Below are positions 1-9,003 of a DNA stretch of 34,049 nucleotides, in pieces; positions within the stretch are counted from its first letter, which is position 1, and each line of letters starts with the position of its first letter. Made by a program: the position numbers and the translations under genes. The notes under the pieces are model-generated. The model made no database searches and was not told the DNA's origin. It saw only the letters and a list, made by a program, of their open reading frames with translations. Source of the DNA: an uncultured bacterium (GTDB taxonomy: Bacteria; Patescibacteriota; Minisyncoccia; Phycocordibacterales; Phycocordibacteraceae); the NCBI GenBank assembly GCA_903994795.1, contig CAJEYI010000010.1:1-34049 (forward strand). The letters are read 5' to 3'.

Positions 1-2
1 GA

Positions 3-54
3 TACAGGACACCTTTAGAAATCTGGAGTGGTGCAATTGAGAGTTGAATGTACC
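3..54 (+). repeat. 52-bp terminal inverted repeat, left copy
   Basis: tacaggacacctttagaaatctggagtggtgcaattgagagttgaatgtacc is the exact reverse complement of 33998-34049. Confidence 0.97.
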
Positions 55-64
55 TAGCAAATAG

Positions 65-93
65 TTGACGCATATCACTCATTCTGGTATAAA
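65..93 (+). promoter_or_regulatory. sigma70-type promoter of the first gene
   Basis: TTGACG (65-70), 17-nt spacer, TATAAA (88-93), start codon at 111. Confidence 0.7.
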
Positions 94-110
94 TAAATAA
101 ACACATATTC

Positions 111-1193
111 ATGGCAAAAACAGCAACAACTACCAAGAAGGCAGGTGCCACAGCTCCAAAGAAGGCTGTTGCGAAGCTATCATTCGATACTACTACGCTC
201 GTAAAGAAGCTTATTTCTGAGGTTCCAGAGCGAGCTCGTGAAGTACTGGTGTACCGTTTCGGACTTGGGGCTTCAGCAGATCGGGAAACCCTTGAAGCCA
301 TCGGTGAACGTTGGGGAATTACCCGTGAACGAGTTCGCCAGATTGAGTCAGCTGGAATTGATTCTATTCGAAACTCTAAGCAATTCACTGAAGCATCTCC
401 TGCATTTGAAGAACTTGCAGAATACATTAAAAATCTTGGTGGGGTTGTTGCAGAAGACGAACTACTCCTCGGACTTGCTGCAGACGAAAAGTCTCGAAAC
501 CGTTACCGATTCCTCCTCGTGGTTGGTTCAGCATTTTTCCGTGAACGTGAGACTGAAGAATTTTATGCACGATGGCATGTAGATCAAAGCACTGCAAAGA
601 AAGTACACGCGGCACTTACCAGTCTGTACGGATCACTTTCAGATACTGAAGTTTTAACTGAAAGCGAAATTCTTGATAAATTTATTGAGGAGTTACACCA
701 AGTGAATGACGCGTACAAGAATGAAGAAATTTTAAAGCGCTGGCTTTCTCTTTCAAAAAACATTAGTTCCAATCCTCTTGCTGAATGGGGCAAGGCAACT
801 TCAGCGGCGATCCGCACAAAAGGTATTCGTGACTACGCATACCTCGTTATCAAGCGCGCAGGATCACCAATGCACTTTTCAGATGTTGCGAAGACCATTA
901 GCTCACTTTTTGCAAAGGAAGCACATGTTGCAACAACTCATAACGAGCTAATTAAGGATGACCGTTTCGTACTAGTTGGTCGCGGTCTCTACGCACTTGC
1001 CGAATGGGGCTATCAGCCAGGAGTTGTTCGAGACGTTATTAAGAAAGTACTAGTTAAGAAGCCCCTTACTCGCGAAGAAGTAATTGAAGAAGTTAAGAAG
1101 GTTCGCTACGTGAAGGACAATACGATTCTCGTAAACCTAAACGACCCTCGATACTTTAAGAGACTAAAAAACGGCACATACTCTGCGGCGTAA
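111..1193 (+). CDS. Sigma-70 region 4-like HTH protein with a probable C-terminal HARE-HTH domain
   Basis: LISEVPERAREVLVYRFGLG...ETLEAIGERWGITRERVRQIESAGIDSIR is a sigma-70 region 4 signature; the later RAGSPMHFSDVAKTI...GRGLYALAEWGY segment resembles HARE-HTH/RpoE-delta. Confidence 0.85.
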   Translation: MAKTATTTKKAGATAPKKAVAKLSFDTTTLVKKLISEVPERAREVLVYRFGLGASADRETLEAIGERWGITRERVRQIESAGIDSIRNSKQFTEASPAFEELAEYIKNLGGVVAEDELLLGLAADEKSRNRYRFLLVVGSAFFRERETEEFYARWHVDQSTAKKVHAALTSLYGSLSDTEVLTESEILDKFIEELHQVNDAYKNEEILKRWLSLSKNISSNPLAEWGKATSAAIRTKGIRDYAYLVIKRAGSPMHFSDVAKTISSLFAKEAHVATTHNELIKDDRFVLVGRGLYALAEWGYQPGVVRDVIKKVLVKKPLTREEVIEEVKKVRYVKDNTILVNLNDPRYFKRLKNGTYSAA

Positions 1194-1224
1194 ATCAGTA
1201 ACTGTTTTAGAACTCATATACACA

Positions 1225-1256
1225 GAAGCGAGCGCGGCCTAGGCCGCGCTCGCTTC
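1225..1256 (+). terminator. Rho-independent terminator
   Basis: Perfect 32-nt palindrome GAAGCGAGCGCGGCC TA GGCCGCGCTCGCTTC followed by TTTC, between two genes. Confidence 0.8.
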
Positions 1257-1278
1257 TTTCATTGCTATACTATACTTA

Positions 1279-2697
1279 ATGTCTAGCGCTCATGGTTCTG
1301 GTGGTGGCACTCCGTCCGGCTTTCAACTTCCGTTCTTGGATACGGTACATCACCTGATGCATTCTGCAGAGGGTATCCACTACACACCTAAACAATTTTC
1401 AATTGCCATAACTATCGCAATTGTCGTCTTCTTTATTTTTGAACCACAGCAAAGTATCCGTAACTTTGAGCTTTTCTTTTTTTCAATTCCATTATGGTTT
1501 CCTATTCTGATGTATAAAGCTGTGTATGAACGATTTGGTCAATTACAGAAAATAAAAGCCTTAAGAGACAAGGAGTATATGTTGCTTGAAATTCGAATTC
1601 CTCGAGAAGTCACAAAAACCCCGCAAGCAATGGAGACCTTCTTCACAAATATGCACATCACTTCAGGTGAGACCACTGCATACAAGAGGTATTTCCAAGG
1701 AGGCATGCGTCCAGTCTGGTCATTTGAAATTGTCTCACTTGGTGGTCGCGTACACTTCTACATGTGGATTCCAGTCGGATACAGAAGACCAGTGGAGAGC
1801 TTCCTTTATGCTCAATACCCAGATGTAGAAATAATTGAAGCAGAGGACTACACCAGACTAGTAAATCCATCGGAGCATGGGTACGGCATGTTTGCGGCAG
1901 AGCATGGTCTATCTGCTGATATGTCAAACGCATTCCCAATTAAGACGTACGTCGACTATAAAATGGAGCCTGGTGACAAACCTGAGGAAACAGTCGACCC
2001 TCTAGCGCAAGTTATCGAAATGCTTGCGAGTATAGGCCCACAGGAGCAGTTCTGGATTCAATTCGTTGCACGCGCAAGTAGGGGAGAAAAATTTAAAGGT
2101 TTAGTAAATGCAGATGGAAAGGCATACTCATGGAATGACATGGTGAAGGAGGCAGTAGAGCAAATTCGAGCAGCCACAGTAAAAAAGACAGTTCGAAAAG
2201 ATCCAGTAACAGGCGCAGACATCGAGAGTGAGACATTCCCAAATCCTAGTCGTGGGCAAACAGAGGCTATTGCAGCAATCGAACGAAAAGCAAGCAAGCA
2301 GATTTTTGATGTTGGCATACGCTCTATCTATCTCGCTCCTGAGGACAGTTTCCAGGGAATTATGATTCCTGCTCAACTCAGTATGTTTAAGCCATTTAGT
2401 AACGGGGGCAAACTTGGAAATTCTATCGGTACTTTAGGAAACAGATGGACTGCAATGTTCACAGATGTACCTTGGGAGGATATTGGTGGACATCACAAGC
2501 ATCATTTAAATCACATGGCCGTAGATATGTATCGTAGACGTGCGTACTTTAATGACCCATACATTAGCCCATGGATGATACTCAGTACTGAAGAGCTTGC
2601 AACATTGTTCCATGTTCCATCCTCAACAGTCACAACACCAAGCGTTGAACGAATACAGTCTTCAACTAGTGCAGCCCCTTCAAATCTCCCAAGCTAG
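1279..2697 (+). CDS. Conserved membrane-anchored hypothetical protein
   Basis: 472-aa ORF with an N-terminal hydrophobic segment (FSIAITIAIVVFFIF); TATACT (1266-1271) lies 7 nt upstream of ATG. Confidence 0.8.
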   Translation: MSSAHGSGGGTPSGFQLPFLDTVHHLMHSAEGIHYTPKQFSIAITIAIVVFFIFEPQQSIRNFELFFFSIPLWFPILMYKAVYERFGQLQKIKALRDKEYMLLEIRIPREVTKTPQAMETFFTNMHITSGETTAYKRYFQGGMRPVWSFEIVSLGGRVHFYMWIPVGYRRPVESFLYAQYPDVEIIEAEDYTRLVNPSEHGYGMFAAEHGLSADMSNAFPIKTYVDYKMEPGDKPEETVDPLAQVIEMLASIGPQEQFWIQFVARASRGEKFKGLVNADGKAYSWNDMVKEAVEQIRAATVKKTVRKDPVTGADIESETFPNPSRGQTEAIAAIERKASKQIFDVGIRSIYLAPEDSFQGIMIPAQLSMFKPFSNGGKLGNSIGTLGNRWTAMFTDVPWEDIGGHHKHHLNHMAVDMYRRRAYFNDPYISPWMILSTEELATLFHVPSSTVTTPSVERIQSSTSAAPSNLPS

Positions 2698-2730
2698 GCT
2701 TTTCTCGTCGCATAGTGCTATAACGTGTAT

Positions 2731-3762
2731 ATGGAAAAGCTTCAAGGCAAGAAAGTATACGTGGGCTTATCTGGCGGAGTAGACTCAGCAGTCTCTGCAG
2801 CACAGCTCAAGAAGGCAGGAGCTGATGTGACTGGTGTGTTTATTAAAGGATGGTACCCGCCTGGTATGCCGTGCACCTGGGCGACAGATAGACGCGACGC
2901 GATGCGCGTCGCGGCCTTCCTGCACATACCGTTCTATACACTTGATGCCAGCTTAGAGTACAAAAAAGGTGTCATTGACTACCTCCTATCTGAATACGAA
3001 GCAGGCAGGACGCCAAATCCTGACGTAATGTGCAACAGAGAGGTAAAGTTCGGAGCATTTTATGAATTCGCACGTACCCAGGGCGTAGACTACATTGCGA
3101 CAGGGCATTATGCCCAGCAAGTAAACGGCGAGCTCCTACGTGGTCCAGACCAATCTAAAGACCAGAGCTATTTCCTATGGGCGATAAGTTCTGACGCACT
3201 AGCACACACACTTTTTCCTGTAGGAGGACTACCAAAGACTGAGGTACGAAAGCTTGCAAAACACTTCGGACTTCCGGTAGCAGAGAAGAAAGATAGCCAA
3301 GGAATTTGCTTTCTTGGTTCAATTTCAGTAGATGAATTTCTGCGAAAAGAATTTGAACCAGTCCAGGGAAAGGCAGTTGATCAAAAAGGGATTGAAATTG
3401 GAACACATGATGGTGCAGTACTATACACACTTGGTGCACGAGCTGTTCTGCATGATGCTGAGCAAGGTCCGTGGTATGTAATTGCGAAAGATATGCGAAC
3501 AAATATCATTACCGTTTCCAAAGAGCAGTTCGCAATAATTCCAGCAACAGAAATACGGCTTCGAGATACTAATTTTTTTACAAGCACCTCAAATAAACTA
3601 ATCGCTCAATATCGCTATCACGGGCCACGTATCGAAGGTGTGTATAATTTTCAGAAAAACATTTTCACTCCAACTACACCACTCCAGGAAACACCTGCTT
3701 CAGGTCAGTCACTTGTGCTCTATCGTGCTGACGAATGTATTGGAGGTGGTATTATAGTGTAA
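2731..3762 (+). CDS. mnmA: tRNA-specific 2-thiouridylase MnmA
   Basis: VYVGLSGGVDSAVSAAQL PP-loop, NPDVMCNREVKFG, ATGHYAQ, KDSQGICFLG. ATG at 2731 preferred over GTG at 2725; TATAAC lies 6 nt upstream. Confidence 0.95.
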   Translation: MEKLQGKKVYVGLSGGVDSAVSAAQLKKAGADVTGVFIKGWYPPGMPCTWATDRRDAMRVAAFLHIPFYTLDASLEYKKGVIDYLLSEYEAGRTPNPDVMCNREVKFGAFYEFARTQGVDYIATGHYAQQVNGELLRGPDQSKDQSYFLWAISSDALAHTLFPVGGLPKTEVRKLAKHFGLPVAEKKDSQGICFLGSISVDEFLRKEFEPVQGKAVDQKGIEIGTHDGAVLYTLGARAVLHDAEQGPWYVIAKDMRTNIITVSKEQFAIIPATEIRLRDTNFFTSTSNKLIAQYRYHGPRIEGVYNFQKNIFTPTTPLQETPASGQSLVLYRADECIGGGIIV

Positions 3763-4623
3763 ATGCAAAACGTATTCAGCAGACCGAAACTTAGTAAAAT
3801 TATCAAAGCAGACGGAACGGTCGAAAGCTTTGACCCAACCAAACTCGAACAATCACTCATGCGAGCAGGCGCAAGTGAGTTTACTGCTGAACGTATTCGA
3901 ACAACGATTGAGGCATCTCTAGGAAGTCAGGCCGCAACACACGAAGTCTATAAGCGCGCTTTCCAAATGCTTCGACAGGACACGCGCGCCGCAGCGGCGC
4001 GCTATTCACTACGCCGTGCACTTTTTGAGCTCGGTCCAACGGGGCACCCGTTTGAAGACTTTGTAGCAAAGATGTTTGAAAAGGAAGGCTGGAAAGTTGA
4101 GTGGAGAAAACTGATTCCCGGAAAGTGCGTGACCCACGAAGTAGATGTGTATGCAACACGCAATGGAGAATTCCTTGCCGCAGAACTAAAGTACCACAAT
4201 GACCCAAACTACAAGTCTGATTTGAAGATCGCTCTTTATGTAAAGGCTCGTTTCGATGACATTTGGCAGTGTGATCCAGTCACACAAACCTGCCCCGTTG
4301 ATCATGGCTTTCTCGTCACAAACACCAAATTTACAAGTGAGGCAATCCGCTACGCACAATGCTCAGGTATTCAGCTGCTTGGCTGGGATTATCCAAAGGA
4401 AGGAAATCTCTATGACCGAATTGTTGCGACTGGCCTATACCCAATCACTTCGCTTACACTCTTAAAAAAGGCAGAGAAAAGGTTGCTTATCGACCAAGGA
4501 ATAATTGTATGTGAGCAATTGCGAGACAGTAGGGAAGCCATGCGTAACATTTCAATACCATCGAGCAGAATTGGTGCCATCCTTGCAGAAGTCGCTACGC
4601 TTTGCGGTTCTACAAATATATAA
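3763..4623 (+). CDS. ATP-cone domain fused to a PD-(D/E)XK (Mrr/restriction-endonuclease-like) nuclease
   Basis: N-terminal IIKADGTVESFDPTKLEQSLMRAGA... is ATP-cone-like; HPFEDFVAKMFEKEGWKVEWR...HEVDVYATRNGEFLAAELKYH matches a D...ExK nuclease core. Starts directly after the mnmA stop (TAA|ATG). Confidence 0.8.
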   Translation: MQNVFSRPKLSKIIKADGTVESFDPTKLEQSLMRAGASEFTAERIRTTIEASLGSQAATHEVYKRAFQMLRQDTRAAAARYSLRRALFELGPTGHPFEDFVAKMFEKEGWKVEWRKLIPGKCVTHEVDVYATRNGEFLAAELKYHNDPNYKSDLKIALYVKARFDDIWQCDPVTQTCPVDHGFLVTNTKFTSEAIRYAQCSGIQLLGWDYPKEGNLYDRIVATGLYPITSLTLLKKAEKRLLIDQGIIVCEQLRDSREAMRNISIPSSRIGAILAEVATLCGSTNI

Positions 4624-4911
4624 ATGAAAAAGGGTACATTTGCAGAACGAGTACGGGATGTGGTACGTCAGATTCCAAAAGGTGAGACGAAGTCATACAA
4701 GGAAGTTGCAGCCGTAGCGGGGAGCGCGGGCGCAGCCCGCGCTGTGGGTATGATTATGAAAAACAATTATGATCCAAGCGTGCCATGCCACAGAGTTATA
4801 CGGAGTGATGGCAAGATGGGAGGGTATAATCGTGGTGGAATTGATGTAAAGGCAAAGATGCTTGCGGATGAGCTCAAGCAAGTTTCCAAACCCAAAAAGA
4901 GAGAAGCTTGA
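4624..4911 (+). CDS. MGMT family (methylated-DNA-cysteine methyltransferase, DNA-binding domain) protein
   Basis: FAERVRDVVRQIPKGETKSYKEVAAVAG...PCHRVIRSDGKMGGYNRGG; PCHR active-site motif present; starts directly after the upstream TAA. Confidence 0.9.
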   Translation: MKKGTFAERVRDVVRQIPKGETKSYKEVAAVAGSAGAARAVGMIMKNNYDPSVPCHRVIRSDGKMGGYNRGGIDVKAKMLADELKQVSKPKKREA

Positions 4912-4924
4912 TAAAATTGAAACC

Positions 4925-5626
4925 ATGGACAACCCCGTATCAAATTCTGAAGTCCATATTGAGCCGTCATGGAAAGAGCATCTTTCTGATGAATTCTCAA
5001 AAGAGTATTTTACAAATCTACAAACCTTTGTGCGCGAGGAATACAAGAATGGAGTCGTTTATCCGGCTCCAAAAAACATCTTTCGGGCTTTCGATTTATG
5101 TCCATTCGATGAGGTAAAGGTCGTGATACTCGGACAGGACCCATATCATGGCCAACACTCAGGAAGACCACAGGCAAATGGGCTTTCGTTTGCGGTACAC
5201 GAAGAGCTTGCGCTCCCGCCATCACTTCAGAATATTTTTAAAGAGATCGAGTCTGACCTAGGAAAACCTTTGACAAACAAAAACGGTGATCTTTCGAGAT
5301 GGGCAACACAGGGGGTCTTGCTACTAAATGCAACGCTCACCGTGCGAGCCAGTGAAGCTGGCTCGCACCAGAAGAAAGGCTGGGAAGAATTCACAGACGC
5401 CGTCATACAATCACTTTCAGATAATCGCGAGCACCTGGTATTTATCCTGTGGGGAAACTACGCTAGGCAAAAAGGAACCTGCATCGACAGAGCCAAGCAC
5501 CTCGTACTCGAATCACCACACCCCTCACCATTTTCCGCACACAATGGCTTCTTCGATTCAAGACCCTTTAGCAAAACAAATGAGTACCTGGAAGAACAAA
5601 ACAAGACTCCAATACACTGGTTATAG
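4925..5626 (+). CDS. ung: Uracil-DNA glycosylase
   Basis: VVILGQDPYHGQHSGRPQANGLSFAV, VLLLNATLTVRA, HLVLESPHPSPFSAHNGF. Start re-assigned from 4862 to 4925 (MDNPVSNSE). Confidence 0.95.
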   Translation: MDNPVSNSEVHIEPSWKEHLSDEFSKEYFTNLQTFVREEYKNGVVYPAPKNIFRAFDLCPFDEVKVVILGQDPYHGQHSGRPQANGLSFAVHEELALPPSLQNIFKEIESDLGKPLTNKNGDLSRWATQGVLLLNATLTVRASEAGSHQKKGWEEFTDAVIQSLSDNREHLVFILWGNYARQKGTCIDRAKHLVLESPHPSPFSAHNGFFDSRPFSKTNEYLEEQNKTPIHWL

Positions 5627-5652
5627 CACCATGCTGGTATACTTTATTAAAT

Positions 5653-6507
5653 ATGCAAGAAAGAATGCCTAATGCTCCAAGGATTAAACCTGTTGCAGAA
5701 GTAATTGAGGATACAAAATTAACTCCTCAAGTACATGCTCCAGAATATTGGGTTCCTCGCCAAGAGATACCCTTTAGTAAAGAATATATCGGGCTTCAAA
5801 TTAAAGTGGCAAAGGAGATTGCCCAAAGACTAGGTGCTCCATTGTCAAAGGTTGCAGATGATTACACAACAGTACTTCGTTACTATACAGAGCCGAATAC
5901 GCCGGATTACATAGATACAAGTACTATGAGCGACGAGCAGGCAGCGGAGGCAATATTTGAAAAGGAGAAAACTCGGTTGACAAGAGAAGCTCCTATTAAG
6001 TACAGTGACTATGATCGGTACGGCTGTTTTTCATTCATGACACACACTGGAGGCACAGGTGAAGACCTAAAAGGAAGAGTAGATATACACTTCTCCAACA
6101 AAGAGCTTGATGGAACGGGTCCGCTTGATCATGAGAAGATAAATCGACGCCTGAAAGAATTGAAAGATTTATTTACAGCAATAAAAAAAGAAAACCCAGA
6201 TGCAAAGTATGTGCGTGGTGATTCATGGCTATATAACATCCAGGCCTATACAAGACTTTTTCCAGAAAGTTATCTTGCCCATCCAGAAATTGATAATTCT
6301 GAAGGTGCTTTAGTGACCGAAAGAACATGGGGACAGTTTGTTGACGGACACCTGCAGTTAAAAGCAGAGCTTGGTGAACAATTCTTAAAGAATATTAGAG
6401 AACTGGCAGAGGTGTCACCAGAAACAGTACGAGGCGCCATGCCACTACAAGCCCTCATTGTTACTGCACCCATTGAGGACTTTTATAAAATGTACGGGGT
6501 GGAATAA
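5653..6507 (+). CDS. Hypothetical protein, no family recognised
   Basis: 284-aa ORF; TATACT (5638-5643) 9 nt upstream of ATG. Confidence 0.75.
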   Translation: MQERMPNAPRIKPVAEVIEDTKLTPQVHAPEYWVPRQEIPFSKEYIGLQIKVAKEIAQRLGAPLSKVADDYTTVLRYYTEPNTPDYIDTSTMSDEQAAEAIFEKEKTRLTREAPIKYSDYDRYGCFSFMTHTGGTGEDLKGRVDIHFSNKELDGTGPLDHEKINRRLKELKDLFTAIKKENPDAKYVRGDSWLYNIQAYTRLFPESYLAHPEIDNSEGALVTERTWGQFVDGHLQLKAELGEQFLKNIRELAEVSPETVRGAMPLQALIVTAPIEDFYKMYGVE

Positions 6508-6535
6508 TGATGGCCTATTGAGATATACTTTGATT

Positions 6536-7093
6536 ATGAAAGAAGGAATTACCGCACCAGCTTCAGGAGGTGAGGCTAAGGTAGACCAGTACGTTCGACG
6601 CATACGTGATGGCGAATCTATGGCTGACATATTTAAAGGATTACCCGCCTCATTTAGAACTGGTATAGAGGCAAAACTTGGTTTGTCTACAGAACATCCC
6701 TCCAACCAACCTGAAAAATCGAACGGGGGATTTTCTTCAATAGATACTGGGGCAGGAAATCCACTCTCAGCACTACAAGAAGTAAGGTCTCGATTGGGTA
6801 TGTCCGAAGCAGGTACAAATATTTCTAGCAATGCTCGGGCATTAGAAAAACTACAAATCGCTTTAAAGAAACGAGGAGAGCGTAGTGGTAGGCAACTAAT
6901 CTTTGAAGACTTGTATCGAAGAATCGCTGAGCGAAATGATTCTGCTGAGATAGTTCAAACACTTGCGGGTGAGATATATAACGAGCTACGCATCGCAGAA
7001 TACCCAATTCCGGAGGGATATAACCAAGCCTGGAACAAAGCAACACAAGACAATTCCTTAAAGCATCAAGAACAAAATTCATGGGTATATTGA
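6536..7093 (+). CDS. Hypothetical protein; 3' end probably continues in another frame to 7139
   Basis: ATG at 6536 lies 6 nt after TATACT (6524-6529). Coding-like sequence continues in the +1 frame (SIKNKIHGYIEETLDPKVDPRHVVV*) to TGA 7137-7139. Confidence 0.7.
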   Translation: MKEGITAPASGGEAKVDQYVRRIRDGESMADIFKGLPASFRTGIEAKLGLSTEHPSNQPEKSNGGFSSIDTGAGNPLSALQEVRSRLGMSEAGTNISSNARALEKLQIALKKRGERSGRQLIFEDLYRRIAERNDSAEIVQTLAGEIYNELRIAEYPIPEGYNQAWNKATQDNSLKHQEQNSWVY

Positions 7094-7141
7094 GGAAACT
7101 TTGGATCCAAAAGTCGATCCGAGACACGTGGTAGTTTGAAT

Positions 7142-7615
7142 GTGACTATATCCGAAAAGTTGATAGACAGTCTAGACGAGCTCATAAAAAACGGCATAAT
7201 CGATGCTAACTATAAATTCGGCCAAGCAAATACTCAGGCAGCTTCTGATTCACGTCACGATGCTATAACAATATATTTCAATGCCCCTCCCACAGATGAT
7301 GCACTAAGATATTTGTCGGCTCTTGCATCTCGTTACTACCGAGGAGATACACTACTGGGAAAGAAGATCTCCAAAGGGTTTTATATGTCAGAGGTCGGAA
7401 GTGTGACAGAAGCACACATACAGAATTTGTTGCTACAACTCGAACCTATAGATTCTAAACTAAAAAAGGGTGTTCAGAACTATGTAACTGGTACTGGAGG
7501 TCGAATTGCCATGTCTGAAGCCCAGTACTATGCACTTCAAGAATCACTGAGTACGTTTGGTGTTGATATAACCTATAGCTCAGAAGATGGCTTTAGAATT
7601 GGTAACATTCATTAA
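7142..7615 (+). CDS. Hypothetical protein
   Basis: ORF with a probable GTG start (VTISEKLIDSLDELI...) 2 nt after the TGA at 7137-7139; the ORF track uses TTG at 7136. Confidence 0.65.
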   Translation: MTISEKLIDSLDELIKNGIIDANYKFGQANTQAASDSRHDAITIYFNAPPTDDALRYLSALASRYYRGDTLLGKKISKGFYMSEVGSVTEAHIQNLLLQLEPIDSKLKKGVQNYVTGTGGRIAMSEAQYYALQESLSTFGVDITYSSEDGFRIGNIH

Positions 7616-7695
7616 TTTTGGCCCAATGATACTTTCGAACCTTGGTTTAATTGTCTTTAATTGCACACTCATCCCACTCAAGGTATTCTCAATAG

Positions 7696-9000
7696 ATGGC
7701 AAAGGCATCACAAAAGTCAGTAGTTCCGGGCATTTCATTTGTGCAGGAATTAGATGGTATCTCTGAATACAGACTAGAATCAAACGGACTACGCATCCTC
7801 CTCAGCCCCGACACATCAGTACCTGTAGCTGGGTGCATGATTACGTACCACGTCGGCTCACGAAACGAAGCCACTGGCTACACAGGCGCCACTCATCTCT
7901 TGGAGCACCTACTCTTTAAGGGCTCAACTAATTTCAATAAAGAAAACCACAAAACTGCATGGGAACTGCTCGAGGCAAAAGGTGCGCATGTAAACGCAAG
8001 CACGTGGTTTGACCGTACAAACTACTACGCGGTCTTTCCCAGCGAACTCCTCCCAGACGCAGTTGCACTTGAGGCAGATCGCATGCGCAACGCATTTTTA
8101 ACTGAAGAAGATCGCTCAGGCGAAATGCCAATTGTGCGAAATGAATTTGAGCGAGGTGAGAATCTTCCAGCAGAAGCACTCGATAAGCAGGTGTGGGCAA
8201 CAGCATTTCAAGCGCACCCATACCATACTTCAACGATTGGATGGAGAAGTGACATAGAGCAAGTCTCAATCGAACGCCTACAACAGTTCTATAACGATTT
8301 CTATTGGCCTAACAACGCAACAGTAACTATTGCAGGGAATTTTGATGTACGCGAGACGCTTGCACTTGTAAAAAAGGAATTTGGTGTACATCCGAAATCA
8401 CCAATGCCATTTCCTGCGATGTATACTGATGAACCAAAGCAGGAAGGTCAGCGCCGCACAACCGTACATCGAGCAGGTGTAAACATGATTGCGATTGCAC
8501 ACAAAACTCCTGAAGGAAACCACGAAGACATTCCTGCACTTTTAATGCTTTCACTTATTCTCTCAGAAGACAAAACGAGCCGACTATACAAAGCACTTGT
8601 AGACAACGCAAAGGCAACTGACGCAAGCATTTACTGCTGGCAGTTACATGATCCTGCGCTTTTTGAAGCATTCGTAACACTTGCCCCAAAGACCACACAT
8701 GAGCAAGCAGAAAAAATTGTATTAGCAGAGTACGAAAAGATTATTCAAAAAGGCGTAAAGACTGCAGAACTTGCACGTATAAAACGCATGGTACGAACGT
8801 ATTTCGCAACTCGTCGGGACGGACCATACGCATTTCTATCTAGTCTTAATGAAGACCTTGCGACAGGTGACTGGACACGATTTGTCACACTTCCCGAAGC
8901 ACTTCAAAAAGTCACAAGCAAAGACATTCAGCGAGTCGCAAAGAAGTACCTTGTAAAAGACCAATCAACAATTGGGTGGTTTATCAATACCGCTGTATAG
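7696..9000 (+). CDS. M16 family zinc metallopeptidase (catalytic type)
   Basis: HxxEH motif in GATHLLEHLLFKG; downstream E-containing region; TATTCT 6 nt upstream of ATG. Confidence 0.93.
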   Translation: MAKASQKSVVPGISFVQELDGISEYRLESNGLRILLSPDTSVPVAGCMITYHVGSRNEATGYTGATHLLEHLLFKGSTNFNKENHKTAWELLEAKGAHVNASTWFDRTNYYAVFPSELLPDAVALEADRMRNAFLTEEDRSGEMPIVRNEFERGENLPAEALDKQVWATAFQAHPYHTSTIGWRSDIEQVSIERLQQFYNDFYWPNNATVTIAGNFDVRETLALVKKEFGVHPKSPMPFPAMYTDEPKQEGQRRTTVHRAGVNMIAIAHKTPEGNHEDIPALLMLSLILSEDKTSRLYKALVDNAKATDASIYCWQLHDPALFEAFVTLAPKTTHEQAEKIVLAEYEKIIQKGVKTAELARIKRMVRTYFATRRDGPYAFLSSLNEDLATGDWTRFVTLPEALQKVTSKDIQRVAKKYLVKDQSTIGWFINTAV

Positions 9001-9003
9001 CCT

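Noticed and set aside
4862-4925. ORF-track extension of ung overlapping the MGMT-like gene
   Set aside because: The homologous UNG N-terminus fits ATG 4925; the extension reads the upstream gene in another frame.
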